Under the pieces are notes generated by a model that was given only the letters and a program-made list of their open reading frames with translations, was not told the origin of the DNA and did no database searches. 26,692 nt of DNA, from NCBI GenBank assembly GCA_046545815.1, contig JBKGZA010000023.1:1-26692 (forward strand), given 5' to 3'. A program made the position numbers and the translations under genes. Below are positions 1 through 8,863 of this stretch, in pieces. Source of the stretch: JAGXLC01 sp046545815. Lineage in GTDB: Bacteria > Bacteroidota > Bacteroidia > Bacteroidales > UBA12077. Every line of letters starts with the position of its first letter. The first letter of the stretch is position 1.

Positions 1-51
1 TTCATTTATTTAATTTTCCTGGCATGTAACTATATATTAAAATAGATAGCT

Positions 52-744
52 ATGGCACAGAAGATAATAATAACAGGAGCAAATGGCACTCTGGGAACTG
101 CAGTCACCCAAAAGTTATTGAATGAAGGTTATGAAGTGTATGGCACAATTATACCGGGCAGGGAAGATACCAATAAAATACGGAGAACATTCGAAAATAA
201 TGAAGGACTGCATCTTACCAAACTGGATGTTTTAAATGAGCAGGATGTAGACAATTACGTTTCTTCCGTGGACGATGTTTATGCCACAGTGCTTACAGTA
301 GGAGGTTTCATGATGAAATCACTGCGGAAAACCACAGAGAACGATCTGGATAAGATGATCAACCTGAATTTTAAAACGGCTTTTTATTTTGCCAGAAACC
401 TTGTGGGGCATTTTAAAAGCCGAAAAAAGGGCCGTATTTTTTTTATATCCTCAAAACCGGGAATTGAAAAAGGGGGAAAGGCGTTGGCCTCCTACGCAGT
501 TTCCAAGAACATGCTGGTGAAACTGGGAGAGATGGTAAATGAGGAGCTGAAAGGTACAGAAGCTTCTGCTGCGGTTTTAGCGCCGGATATGATTGATACT
601 TCAGCCAATCGTAAGGCTATGCCTGATGCCGATTTTGACCAGTGGATAAAACCCGAAGAGATTGCAGAAGCCATATCTTTTTATTTGTCAGAAAAAGCTG
701 ACCGGATCAGAGAACCCATTCTGAAAATATATGGTAGTCAATAA
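52..744 (+). CDS. Short-chain dehydrogenase/reductase (SDR) family protein
   Basis: This is a 230-residue classical SDR, expected to be a cytoplasmic NAD(P)-dependent oxidoreductase; the substrate cannot be told from sequence. The dinucleotide-binding glycine motif TGANGTLG is at residues 8-15, right after the first beta strand. The catalytic pair Y148 and K152 lies in the motif SYAVSK, with serines at 133-134 in the usual place for the catalytic Ser. The length is slightly under the usual ~250 residues, and the C-terminal substrate loop looks short. Asp59 after the third strand is the usual adenine-binding position. The family and the catalytic residues are seen directly; any specific reaction would be a guess. 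It is followed by 160 bp without an obvious terminator before the next same-strand gene, so the two may or may not be cotranscribed. Confidence 0.9.
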   Translation: MAQKIIITGANGTLGTAVTQKLLNEGYEVYGTIIPGREDTNKIRRTFENNEGLHLTKLDVLNEQDVDNYVSSVDDVYATVLTVGGFMMKSLRKTTENDLDKMINLNFKTAFYFARNLVGHFKSRKKGRIFFISSKPGIEKGGKALASYAVSKNMLVKLGEMVNEELKGTEASAAVLAPDMIDTSANRKAMPDADFDQWIKPEEIAEAISFYLSEKADRIREPILKIYGSQ

Positions 745-904
745 AATTAAAGAGAGCAGGCAGGGATATTGTTATAAGTGATGTTTGCATAGAATATGAA
801 TGATAAGAGGAAGGCATATATTTTTCCATCAAATTGAACAGGAGACTGCCAAAAAATTTTTATTTTCGGTATTTGACAACTGCAAAAAATAAAGTTATAT
901 AAAG

Positions 905-2488
905 ATGAAAGATAAAAAGCAGCAATCACCTCCAATAAGGGTAAAATACCTTATCACCCTTCTGAATGTTGTTATTGGCTGGCACCTGTTTTATGAGGGG
1001 ATTATTAAAATTATTGATCCTACATGGTCCTCCGCCGGTTATTTAGAAAATTCAAAGGGTTTCCTGGCCGGTTTATTCCAATCCATAGCCGAGTCTTCTC
1101 AAATTCTTCCCTGGGTGGATTTTATGAACATGGTTGGGTTGGTCGTCATCGGATTTTTGATTCTTACAGGGATATTTACCCGGCCTGCTGCGATTGCCGG
1201 TGCGTTATTGGTCGGACTTTATTATCTGGCCCAGCCACCCTGGGAGGCAACGAATATTGGATATGGAGTGGAGGGGCATTATCTTATAGTAGATAAAAAT
1301 CTCGTTGAAGTGGTTGCCCTTTTGGTAATAGCTAGTTTGCCCAAAACCTGGTATTATGGTTTGGGGCAATTCATACAGGGTAAGACTCTGCGTTTTTCGC
1401 TAAAACCAGTCAAGGTTCCTAAAGAGGCCAATCATGGGCCTGACAAGAAAACTATGGACCGGCGTCAATTGATCAAGGGGCTTATTACCTTGCCTTTTGT
1501 TGGAGGTTTTTTCTTTGCATTTGCCAGGAATCATGGTTGGCGGAGCTTTGAAGAAACAAACCTGGCAAACAGGCTTGATTCAACCAATGCAACTACAGGT
1601 GCTACAGTGAAAGTTAGTGATCCGGTTGACTTGTCTAAGCTTAAAAAGCCCGTTACTAAAGGAAACCTGGGCGGCCATGAAATCAGCCGGATGATATGTG
1701 GGGGTAACCTCATCAGTGGTTTTGCACACAGCCGCGACCTGATTTATGTTTCGAACTGGCTGAAGCAGTATTTTACCGATAAAAAGGTGTTGGATACTTT
1801 CTGGCTTTGTGAACAGGTTGGGATTAACACCACTGCGGTCCGAACTGCACCTCCTGAGGTCAACCTGCTGAATCAATACTGGAAACAGGGAGGTACCATG
1901 AAGTGGCTGGCTCCTGTTTATCCGGAGGAGAAGAATTATAAGGAAAATATTGACATGGCCATTGATAACGGAGCCATTGCTGCCACGATTATGGGCAATG
2001 TGGGCGACAAATGGGTCAGAGAAGGCAAATTTGAGCTGATGGCCAAAACCCTGGATTACATTAAGAGAAAGGGCGTACCGGCAGGTGTTACAGGACATGA
2101 ACTGGCTACCATCAAGGGAGCTGAAGAACATAACGTTGGTGCCGATTTTTATATGAAAACCATACACAGCAGGAATTATTGGTCATGGAAACCTGAACAA
2201 GAAAAGGATAAATGGATTATTGACAACTATTCCATTGACAATTATTGGGATAGAACCCCTGATGAGACCATCCGGTTCATGAACAGCATAAACAAGCCAT
2301 GGATAGGTTATAAAATACTTGCAGCCGGTGCTATTCCCCCGAAGGAGGCTTTCAGATATGCCTTTGAAAACGGTATCGACTTCGCATGCATTGGTATGTT
2401 TGATTTCCAGATTGTAGAGGATGCAAATCTCTTCACCGAAGTTCTGGAAGACCCAGAATTTAACAGACAAAGATCCTGGATGGCTTGA
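905..2488 (+). CDS. DoxX-type membrane domain fused to a Tat-like segment and a probable TIM-barrel domain
   Basis: This 527-residue protein has two unlike halves. Residues ~15-155 form a DoxX-like four-helix membrane unit: hydrophobic stretches near 15-35, 75-92, 94-110 and 133-148, with the conserved-looking FYEGIIKI segment after helix 1. Residues 184-206 read as an embedded Tat-like signal (MDRRQLIKGL, then a hydrophobic run LPFVGGFFFAFA). From ~250 to the end there is a soluble alpha/beta domain. It starts GGHEISRMICGGN, resembling the start of aldo/keto-reductase-like barrels, and ends in a repeated strand-helix pattern (GYKILAAGAIPP, then GIDFACIGMFD). I infer that the soluble part is delivered to the periplasm and anchored by the DoxX unit. 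The internal ATG at residue 184 could start a separate barrel protein, but the frame is continuous and there is no strong ribosome binding site there. Function is unknown. The gene converges with galT, 29 bp away. Confidence 0.8.
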   Translation: MKDKKQQSPPIRVKYLITLLNVVIGWHLFYEGIIKIIDPTWSSAGYLENSKGFLAGLFQSIAESSQILPWVDFMNMVGLVVIGFLILTGIFTRPAAIAGALLVGLYYLAQPPWEATNIGYGVEGHYLIVDKNLVEVVALLVIASLPKTWYYGLGQFIQGKTLRFSLKPVKVPKEANHGPDKKTMDRRQLIKGLITLPFVGGFFFAFARNHGWRSFEETNLANRLDSTNATTGATVKVSDPVDLSKLKKPVTKGNLGGHEISRMICGGNLISGFAHSRDLIYVSNWLKQYFTDKKVLDTFWLCEQVGINTTAVRTAPPEVNLLNQYWKQGGTMKWLAPVYPEEKNYKENIDMAIDNGAIAATIMGNVGDKWVREGKFELMAKTLDYIKRKGVPAGVTGHELATIKGAEEHNVGADFYMKTIHSRNYWSWKPEQEKDKWIIDNYSIDNYWDRTPDETIRFMNSINKPWIGYKILAAGAIPPKEAFRYAFENGIDFACIGMFDFQIVEDANLFTEVLEDPEFNRQRSWMA

Positions 2489-2517
2489 TGTACTCCCACT
2501 ATAAAAATTGCGACATT

Positions 2518-3561
2518 TTATTGTTTGTAATGCACTTCAGACAATTCAGCCAATATCTGCGCACTGTACTCCGGCGTAAAATCCCGCTGCGGATTGGCCA
2601 GCATCTCATAACCCACCATGAACTTTTTGATTGTGGCACTGCGAAGCAGGGGCGGATAGAAGTGCATATGGAAATGCCATTCCGTATGTTCCATACCATC
2701 GGTTGGGCTTTGATGCATACCCGCCGAATAGGGGAATGATGTGTTGAAAAGGTTATCGTATTTAACCGTTAACCTTTTCAGCACATCGGCAAATCCTCTT
2801 TTTTCACCTTCTGAAAACTGGTTGATCTTCTGGATGTGCCTTTTGCTGATGATCATAGTTTCAAAAGGCCATATGGCCCAGAAAGGAACCAGCGCAATGA
2901 AATCCCTGTTTTCCAAAACTATCCTTTCCCTGAGGGAAAGTTCCAGCTCCAGGTAATCAGAGAGCATGCTTCTGCCGTGTTGCTGGTAGTAGTTACCCTG
3001 ATTCTGGCTTTCCCTGGCCGGTTCCACCGGCACGGTCTCCTGAGCCCATATTTGTCCATGAGGATGGGGGTTGCTGCAACCCATGATGCTGCCTTTGTTT
3101 TCAAATATCTGCACATAGTTGATGTATTCTTCCTCTCCCAGCCACTGGTACTCCTTTTTCCACTGTTCAATAACGTCAAGAAGCTGATCCTCTCTGAATT
3201 CAGCAAGAGTGAGATCATGTCTCGGAGAAAAGCAGACCACCCTGCATATTCCCTTTTCGCTTTTGGCAAATAAGAGGTTTTCTTTCTCATATTTGCCTTC
3301 CGGGATATCCTTTTCCAGGGCTGAGAAATCATTAGTAAAAACAAATGTGCTGGTATAGTTTGGATTTTGTTTTCCTCCTGCTCTGGAGTTACCTGGGCAC
3401 AGGTAGCAGTTTTCGTCATATTGCAGTCTCTTTTCTTCCGACTGCTCTTCCTGCTTTCCCTGCCAGGGGCGTTTTGTCCTGTGGGGCGACACCTGAATCC
3501 ATTCACCTGTGAGGATATTGTACCGCCGGTGACTATGTTCCTTCAAACTGAAATTTGCCAT
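2518..3561 (-). CDS. galT: Galactose-1-phosphate uridylyltransferase
   Basis: GalT transfers UMP between UDP-glucose and galactose-1-phosphate, giving UDP-galactose and glucose-1-phosphate (Leloir pathway, cytoplasm). It has 347 residues, normal for the class I bacterial enzyme. The active-site motif HPHGQ is at 166-170; by family knowledge the second His (168) is the uridylylated nucleophile. The zinc-site motif CYLC is at 52-55, and the C-terminal HFHMHFYPPLLRS segment is typical of the second half of the fold. It is the last gene of the regulator-galM-galK-symporter-galT operon, separated from the symporter by 149 bp that hold a long inverted repeat. That is the largest gap in the operon, so galT may have separate control of its RNA. 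No galE is seen in the window, so UDP-galactose epimerase must be encoded elsewhere. Confidence 0.97.
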   Translation of the reverse strand: MANFSLKEHSHRRYNILTGEWIQVSPHRTKRPWQGKQEEQSEEKRLQYDENCYLCPGNSRAGGKQNPNYTSTFVFTNDFSALEKDIPEGKYEKENLLFAKSEKGICRVVCFSPRHDLTLAEFREDQLLDVIEQWKKEYQWLGEEEYINYVQIFENKGSIMGCSNPHPHGQIWAQETVPVEPARESQNQGNYYQQHGRSMLSDYLELELSLRERIVLENRDFIALVPFWAIWPFETMIISKRHIQKINQFSEGEKRGFADVLKRLTVKYDNLFNTSFPYSAGMHQSPTDGMEHTEWHFHMHFYPPLLRSATIKKFMVGYEMLANPQRDFTPEYSAQILAELSEVHYKQ

Positions 3562-3608
3562 TTTCCTGTCATTATAGTTGCATCTCTATTTTGTGAGATA
3601 AGAAAACT

Positions 3609-3697
3609 TAAGGGAAGATTTACACGAACTTACCGGTGAAATGTATTTGCTTAAGATTTTATTCTAGCGAAGTCAGCTCCTTGTAAATCTTCCCTTA
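3609..3697. repeat. Inverted repeat, 16-bp perfect arms, between symporter gene and galT
   Basis: TAAGGGAAGATTTACA at 3609-3624 is the exact reverse complement of 3682-3697, with a 57-nt loop. The segment ACGAACTTA just inside the left arm (3623-3631) also resembles the reverse complement of TTAGTTCGT just outside the right arm (3697-3705). It occupies most of the symporter-galT spacer, so the operon mRNA would carry a large stem-loop here. It is not followed by a clear T-run in the direction of transcription, so an RNA stability or processing element, or a remnant small mobile element, fits better than a simple terminator. Confidence 0.75.
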
Positions 3698-3710
3698 TTA
3701 GTTCGTTATA

Positions 3711-5327
3711 TTACCATAGGAATATGTACAATACAGCCAGTATGGCAATGATGCCAATGGCCATCACATTAAACACATTTCCTGTATAAAACAACCCTTT
3801 GTAAAGTTTAATGGCTTTTGGATGAGGTTCTTTTTTGGTTTCCAGGTGGCTCATAAGTAAATAGATTCCAGCCAGAATAAGGAAAACAAATCCTATTCTG
3901 TTCATAAACGGAATATCTGTTAGAGCAGAAAATGCCCATGAGATAGGGATAGTCAGTATAGCTGACCACAGTGCCGCATTGGCAGTACCCCATTTATAGA
4001 GTAGTCCTCCGATAAAGATTACGACCACACCTGGAGTTATATAACCCGTAAAATCTTGTATATACTGGAATGCCTGGTCAAGTTGACCCAGTAACGGCCG
4101 GGCTGTAAAGAACGCAATCACTAAAGCAATAAAACTGGTGAGACGACCAACCAATACCTGATTGCTTTCGCTTGCATCTTTATGGATAAAGTGTTTGTAC
4201 ACATCCGTGGTAAAGATGTTAGCGGTAGCATTGAGCATAGCTGCCAGCGATGAAACTACGGCAGCTATCAGGGCTGCAAAAGCTACCCCCCTTACACCTA
4301 TTGGTACCAGTTGCAATACATAAGGATAGGCCTTGTCAGAGGGTGCTAAATCACCGCTGGTTAGAGCGTAGGCAGCTATCCCCGGAATCACTACAATGAG
4401 GGGAACCAGTATTTTCAGATATCCGGCAAAAGCAAGTCCTCTTTGAGCCTCTTTTATGTTTTTCGCAGCCAAACCTTTCTGTATAATATATTGATTAAAG
4501 CCCCAGTAGGCAAAATTGGCTATCCAGAGGCCACCAACAAGTACACTGATGCCCGGAATATCCTGAAAAGCATCGCGTGTTCCTCCTTCACCGTCGGGTA
4601 CCATGATCTGACCCTTTTCAATAATCATGTCAAATTTTTGAGGGAATTCACGGAATATTTCTACCAAACCGGCTATCGGACCACTTACCTCGTACTTATC
4701 AGCAACAGCATCTAAGGCCACATAAGTAGTTACCAGCCCGCCGCCTATAAGGAAGGCTACCTGGATAAAATCAGTCCATGCTACAGATTTCAGACCTCCG
4801 TAGATGGAATAGAGAGCTGAAAATACCGCCAGTCCAATGATTCCGTGAAGCAGGGGGACGCCCATAATGGTATTCAGGGCAAGTGAACCCAAATATAATA
4901 CCGAGGTAAGATTGACAAACACATATACCAACAGCCACAACACTGCCATTACTGTTCTTACCCGGTTGTCATAACGCCTTTCAAGAAACTGAGGCATGGT
5001 GTAAATTTTCTTTTCCAGAAAAATGGGCATGAAATATTTGGCAATGATCAGCAGTGCTGCCGCCGACATCCACTCATAACTGGCAATAGCCAGGCCAATA
5101 GCATAACCGGAACCTGACATGCCAATAAACTGCTCGGCCGAAATGTTGGAAGCGATGAGCGAAGTACCTATTGCCCACCAAGGCAATGCTTTGCTTGCCA
5201 GAAAATAGTCACTTGAGTTTTTTACATGACCCTTTTTCTCACGTGACATGTACATAGCCACTCCCAGGATAAGTATAGCATAAAGGGCAAATACTATATA
5301 ATCAATAGTTGCAAATTGTTGTGCCAT
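3711..5327 (-). CDS. Sodium:solute symporter (SSS/SGLT family), probable galactose transporter
   Basis: This is a 538-residue inner-membrane protein with about 14 hydrophobic helices, the expected size for the SSS family. The start is characteristic: a first helix (DYIVFALYAILILGVAMYMS), then SSDYFLASKALPWWAIGTSL and SNISAEQFIGMSGSGYAIG, which match the family's conserved TM1-TM2 region. The GGLKSVAWTDFIQ segment is typical of TM5-6 in sugar-type SSS members. Substrate assignment rests on context: the gene sits between galK and galT in a galactose operon, so sodium-driven uptake of galactose (perhaps also glucose) is likely. Related SSS proteins carry sialic acid, inositol and other solutes, so the substrate is inferred rather than shown. 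It starts 52 bp after galK. Confidence 0.93.
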   Translation of the reverse strand: MAQQFATIDYIVFALYAILILGVAMYMSREKKGHVKNSSDYFLASKALPWWAIGTSLIASNISAEQFIGMSGSGYAIGLAIASYEWMSAAALLIIAKYFMPIFLEKKIYTMPQFLERRYDNRVRTVMAVLWLLVYVFVNLTSVLYLGSLALNTIMGVPLLHGIIGLAVFSALYSIYGGLKSVAWTDFIQVAFLIGGGLVTTYVALDAVADKYEVSGPIAGLVEIFREFPQKFDMIIEKGQIMVPDGEGGTRDAFQDIPGISVLVGGLWIANFAYWGFNQYIIQKGLAAKNIKEAQRGLAFAGYLKILVPLIVVIPGIAAYALTSGDLAPSDKAYPYVLQLVPIGVRGVAFAALIAAVVSSLAAMLNATANIFTTDVYKHFIHKDASESNQVLVGRLTSFIALVIAFFTARPLLGQLDQAFQYIQDFTGYITPGVVVIFIGGLLYKWGTANAALWSAILTIPISWAFSALTDIPFMNRIGFVFLILAGIYLLMSHLETKKEPHPKAIKLYKGLFYTGNVFNVMAIGIIAILAVLYIFLW

Positions 5328-5379
5328 AATTAATATTTTATTTTTAGAAGCATTTACTAAACTGATTGAATGTCATCAT

Positions 5380-6534
5380 TTAATGACTTTTTATTCCGTC
5401 GTCTGTCTCTACTTCAAAGAAATCAGGCTTTATGCTGAATTTTTCATAATATGCCTTTCCAAGTGTATTTTCAAATTCTTCCTTAGAATCGGTTTTAACG
5501 AGGTTGATTGTGGATCCTCCGAAACCGCCACCCATCATTCGGGCTCCCTTGACATATTCCATCTTTTTGGTCATTTCCACAAGAAAATCCGTTTCATCAC
5601 AACTTACTTCGTACATCTCTGAAAGCCCTTTATGTGAAAGATAAAGATTGTTTCCTATGGCATCAACATCATTTTGTTGAAGTTTCTCACAGGTATCGTG
5701 TACACGTTCGTTTTCCTGCAAAACATAGAGGCACCTGTCAAAGACCTCTTCAATCATTTGATCCTGATATTCTTCCAGCATTTCAAATGTTACGTCCCTT
5801 AGATTTTTTACAGAGGGATGGGTTTGCTTTACTATTTTCACTCCTTCTTCGCATTGTTTTCTTCTGACATTGTATTCCGAAGAAGCCAGTTCGTGTTGCA
5901 CATTGGAATTGCACAGGATCAACTGATAATTTTCAAAATGAAGCGGATAATATTCGCTCTCCAGACTTTTGCAATCTAGTTTTACTACATGGTTTTTTTT
6001 GCCATAGACTGCCGCAAACTGATCCATAATACCACAATGCATTCCTACGAAATTGTGTTCCGCACTTTGGCTTAGATGCATGATCTGTTCGGGCTTCAGG
6101 CCCACAGCAAAAACCTGGTCGATGGCATGGGCAAAACCGGTTTCCAATGCTGCAGAGGAACTAAGTCCTGCACCAAGGGGAAGGTCTCCGCCGAAAACAC
6201 AATCAAAGCCCGTAAGATTGAATTCCTTAATGTTAAATATTTCTCTGATTACTCCCAGAGGGTAGTTAACCCATGTTTTATCTACAGGCTCTTTCCGGTC
6301 TGTGGAAAAAGAATATTCCTCGTCAATATCATATGCATGTATTCTGCATTGTCCGGTATTGTTCTTTCTAAGGGCAAAATATATTCTTTTGTTGATTGCT
6401 GCAGGCAGAACAAATCCATCATTGTAGTCGGTATGTTCTCCTATGACATTAATTCTTCCGGGGGCACTGAAAAGATCAGGCTTTTCCCCGAATTTTTCCT
6501 TGAAATTCTCATAAATTTTATCTTTTACCATCAT
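5380..6534 (-). CDS. galK: Galactokinase
   Basis: GalK phosphorylates galactose at C1 with ATP in the cytoplasm. The 384-residue product has the full GHMP-kinase layout. The galactokinase signature GRINVIGEHTDYNDG is at 26-40, the ATP-binding glycine/serine loop PLGAGLSSSAALE at 119-131, the catalytic-base region CGIMDQF at 167-173 (Asp171), and the C-terminal GARMMGGGFGGSTINLV motif near 335-350. Length and residue order match functional family members, with no missing key residue. The CDS begins with two consecutive Met codons (6529-6534), so the exact start may be one codon later. It lies 19 bp after galM and 52 bp before the symporter gene, consistent with one transcript. Confidence 0.98.
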   Translation of the reverse strand: MMVKDKIYENFKEKFGEKPDLFSAPGRINVIGEHTDYNDGFVLPAAINKRIYFALRKNNTGQCRIHAYDIDEEYSFSTDRKEPVDKTWVNYPLGVIREIFNIKEFNLTGFDCVFGGDLPLGAGLSSSAALETGFAHAIDQVFAVGLKPEQIMHLSQSAEHNFVGMHCGIMDQFAAVYGKKNHVVKLDCKSLESEYYPLHFENYQLILCNSNVQHELASSEYNVRRKQCEEGVKIVKQTHPSVKNLRDVTFEMLEEYQDQMIEEVFDRCLYVLQENERVHDTCEKLQQNDVDAIGNNLYLSHKGLSEMYEVSCDETDFLVEMTKKMEYVKGARMMGGGFGGSTINLVKTDSKEEFENTLGKAYYEKFSIKPDFFEVETDDGIKSH

Positions 6535-6553
6535 AAGCTTATTTTTTATGCTT

Positions 6554-7684
6554 TCATTTTCCGGTGGAAAATTTGTAAATGGTTGTCTGTGTATAGGTTT
6601 CTCCTGGTTTCAGTACCGGTGAAGGAAAGTGGGTTTGATTGGGTGAATCGGGGAAATGCTGTGTTTCCAAGCAGAATCCGCTCCTCTGTTCATAAGCTAT
6701 ATCATTTTTTCCCACATCGCTTCCATCCAAAAAGTTACCTGCATAGAACTGCATGCCGGGTTCAGTGGTGTATACTTCCATTTTTCTTCCTGTGGTGGGT
6801 TCATATACACTGGCTGCAAGGTTTAACTCTCCCCGTTCAGTTTTATTAAGTACCCAGTTGTGATCAAAGCCGTTGCCATATTGAATTTGCTGATAGTCGC
6901 TGTTTATACCATCTCCCATGTTTTTAGTTTCCCTGAAATCCATAGGGGTGTTTTCTACAGGCCGGATCTCCCCGGAGGGAATCAATTCTTCACTTACCGG
7001 TGTGAAATGATCCCCATTGATGGTAAGCTCATGCTCGAGAATCTTACTTTTTCCGGCATCCTTCAGATTGAAAAATGAATGGTGCGTCAGGTTGAGCACG
7101 GTTTTTCTGTTGCTTGTGGCTTCATATTCAATTTTTAGCTCATTATCCGCGGTTAATGTGTAAATTACCGTAACATCCAGTTTACCGGGGAACCCCATTT
7201 CACCATCTTCGCTCACATAAGTAAGGTTCAGGGCTTCGTTTCCATTCCGGGTGGTTTTTTCGGCATTCCATATTACGTTGTGAAATCCTTCCGGTCCACC
7301 ATGAAGATGGTTGCTGTCGTCGTTCTTGGGCAGTTCATAGGTTTGGCCGTCCAGTGTAAATTCGGCATTACCTATCCGGTTGCCATATCTGCCTACCAAT
7401 GCCCCAAAGAATGGATTACCCTCTACATATTCTTCGGCATGCTCATACCCGAGCACCACATCGCCGATATTGCCGTCCTTATCGGGAACTTTAAGAGACA
7501 TTACCTTACCACCGAAGTTGGTTATTTTAACTTCGCATTCGTTTTCATTGGTTAGCGTAAATGCTTTAATGTTTTGTTCTTTTTTCATACTTTCTTGCTC
7601 CTTTGATTTTTGGGATTTTTGTCCGCACCCTATAATGGTAAGCAGTGCGACCGCAATTGTGTAAATAATTATGTTTTTTTTCAT
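6554..7684 (-). CDS. galM: Aldose 1-epimerase (galactose mutarotase), predicted lipoprotein
   Basis: GalM interconverts alpha and beta anomers of galactose and other aldoses so that kinase or transporter receives the right form. The 376-residue product begins with a lipoprotein signal peptide and a lipobox ending at Cys20 (TIIGC), so it is expected outside the cytoplasm. The mature part carries the family motifs GRYGNRIG and NHLHGG, the catalytic His region THHSFFNL, and the catalytic-Glu region GFCLETQHFPD followed by NQTHFPSPVLKPGE. A secreted or anchored mutarotase is common in Bacteroidota. Here it would act on galactose before uptake by the sodium symporter, rather than next to the cytoplasmic GalK. 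It sits 19 bp after the regulator gene and 19 bp before galK. Confidence 0.96.
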   Translation of the reverse strand: MKKNIIIYTIAVALLTIIGCGQKSQKSKEQESMKKEQNIKAFTLTNENECEVKITNFGGKVMSLKVPDKDGNIGDVVLGYEHAEEYVEGNPFFGALVGRYGNRIGNAEFTLDGQTYELPKNDDSNHLHGGPEGFHNVIWNAEKTTRNGNEALNLTYVSEDGEMGFPGKLDVTVIYTLTADNELKIEYEATSNRKTVLNLTHHSFFNLKDAGKSKILEHELTINGDHFTPVSEELIPSGEIRPVENTPMDFRETKNMGDGINSDYQQIQYGNGFDHNWVLNKTERGELNLAASVYEPTTGRKMEVYTTEPGMQFYAGNFLDGSDVGKNDIAYEQRSGFCLETQHFPDSPNQTHFPSPVLKPGETYTQTTIYKFSTGK

Positions 7685-7703
7685 AAAATAAAATTTTTAA
7701 ATA

Positions 7704-8711
7704 TTATAATGAATTTCTGATGACTAGTGACGACGGATTTTCTATTTGTATCCTTTTTTTGTTTAGCACCATATCGGCCAAAACTTTTCCCATGTGCCGA
7801 AAATCTGTTGAGATGGTGGTTATGCCATCTGCTACCACTTCTTTAAGAGGTGTGTCATTATAAGAGATGATTCCCGTATCTTTTCCCAGCCTGAACCTCT
7901 TTTTCTTTGCATCTTTTACCAGTCTGACAAGATCCAGGTCATCCAGTACAATGTATGCCTCTCCTTTCCTGATATTTTTTTCTTTTAAGTTGTTTATTAC
8001 TTCATATGGAAGAGACTTATCCTCACAAAACTTTATAAATCCATTCACTTGCCCCTGAGGTTCCTTTCCACCCGGGTGAACCATAATAACACGGTCATAT
8101 TTTTTTAAACTCTCCAGCCCCGAAAACAGGGCATGATATACATCTTTCTCAAAATTCTGATAGATGGCAGGATAGATATCGGCAATTTCCGGATTGAGCT
8201 GGTCCAGTATATATATCCGTCCGTTTTTAATTACCCGGAGAATCGGCTCAATGCCTTTAAAAAATACGGGCATAATGATATATGTAGTATACTTGTTGAG
8301 GTTTTCCATTATAAGGTTTCTGAAAACCCGCTTGTTGAAATAATGAAAATATATATCTACGGAAGCTTTGTCTTTTATTGATTCAAGGAAGGAATAATAA
8401 AGGGTTTCCTTAAATGGATTGAGCTCGTCGAACAGCAGGAAAATCTTCTGTTCTCTTTCAAACTCCGTACTGTTTACATAGTAACCTTTGCCTGGAGTTG
8501 AATCGATGATTCCTCTCGCCTTTAATTCATTGAAAGCAGTCAATACAGTGTCTCTTGAAAGGGAGAGTTCTTTGCTTATGGTGTTGACAGAAGGTATTTT
8601 ATCTCCTTTTTTCAGGGCCTTGTTTTCGATGGCATGATATACCGATTGTATTAGTTGTTTATATTTAGGAACATTTGACTTTTTTGCTATTTTAATGATG
8701 TTTTGTTCCAT
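7704..8711 (-). CDS. GntR-type winged-helix regulator with LacI-like sugar-binding domain
   Basis: The 335-residue protein has an N-terminal GntR winged-helix DNA-binding domain (about residues 15-75). The recognition region reads TISKELSLSRDTVLTAFNEL and the wing STPGKGYYV. After it comes a periplasmic-binding-protein/LacI-like effector domain ending IISYNDTPLKEVVADGITT near the C terminus, the region that in LacI/AraR relatives contacts the sugar and the partner subunit. I chose the ATG at 8711; a TTG 15 bp upstream (8726) is the longer alternative. As the first gene of the galactose operon it is most likely its sugar-responsive local regulator and probably autoregulated. Effector identity (galactose or a derivative) is inferred from context. 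It resembles AraR-type hybrids in layout. Confidence 0.92.
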   Translation of the reverse strand: MEQNIIKIAKKSNVPKYKQLIQSVYHAIENKALKKGDKIPSVNTISKELSLSRDTVLTAFNELKARGIIDSTPGKGYYVNSTEFEREQKIFLLFDELNPFKETLYYSFLESIKDKASVDIYFHYFNKRVFRNLIMENLNKYTTYIIMPVFFKGIEPILRVIKNGRIYILDQLNPEIADIYPAIYQNFEKDVYHALFSGLESLKKYDRVIMVHPGGKEPQGQVNGFIKFCEDKSLPYEVINNLKEKNIRKGEAYIVLDDLDLVRLVKDAKKKRFRLGKDTGIISYNDTPLKEVVADGITTISTDFRHMGKVLADMVLNKKRIQIENPSSLVIRNSL

Positions 8712-8863
8712 GACAAATCTGATCAAACTAGTGGGTACAGGTATGCAATTTTTAAAAAAAATGTGGTAAATGCCAAGCCCGTTTTAAAAAATCTGTATTA
8801 TTTTTTGTAATTTGCTCTTATAAAAGCAGCAAGACTACTTTTTAAATATTAAAATGACGTACT

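Noticed and set aside
1580..2167. 195-residue minus-strand frame opposite the DoxX-fusion gene
   Set aside because: Antisense shadow of the soluble domain; no start context or family match.
6076..6849. 257-residue plus-strand frame opposite galK and galM
   Set aside because: Antisense to two well-supported genes with intact motifs; the translation has no recognisable domain.
8727..8863. Possible operator in the galactose regulator/mnmD divergent region (TGATCA at about 8719-8724 and nearby A/T tracts)
   Set aside because: No palindrome of useful length and no near-consensus TAnnTTTG element; not enough to call a site.
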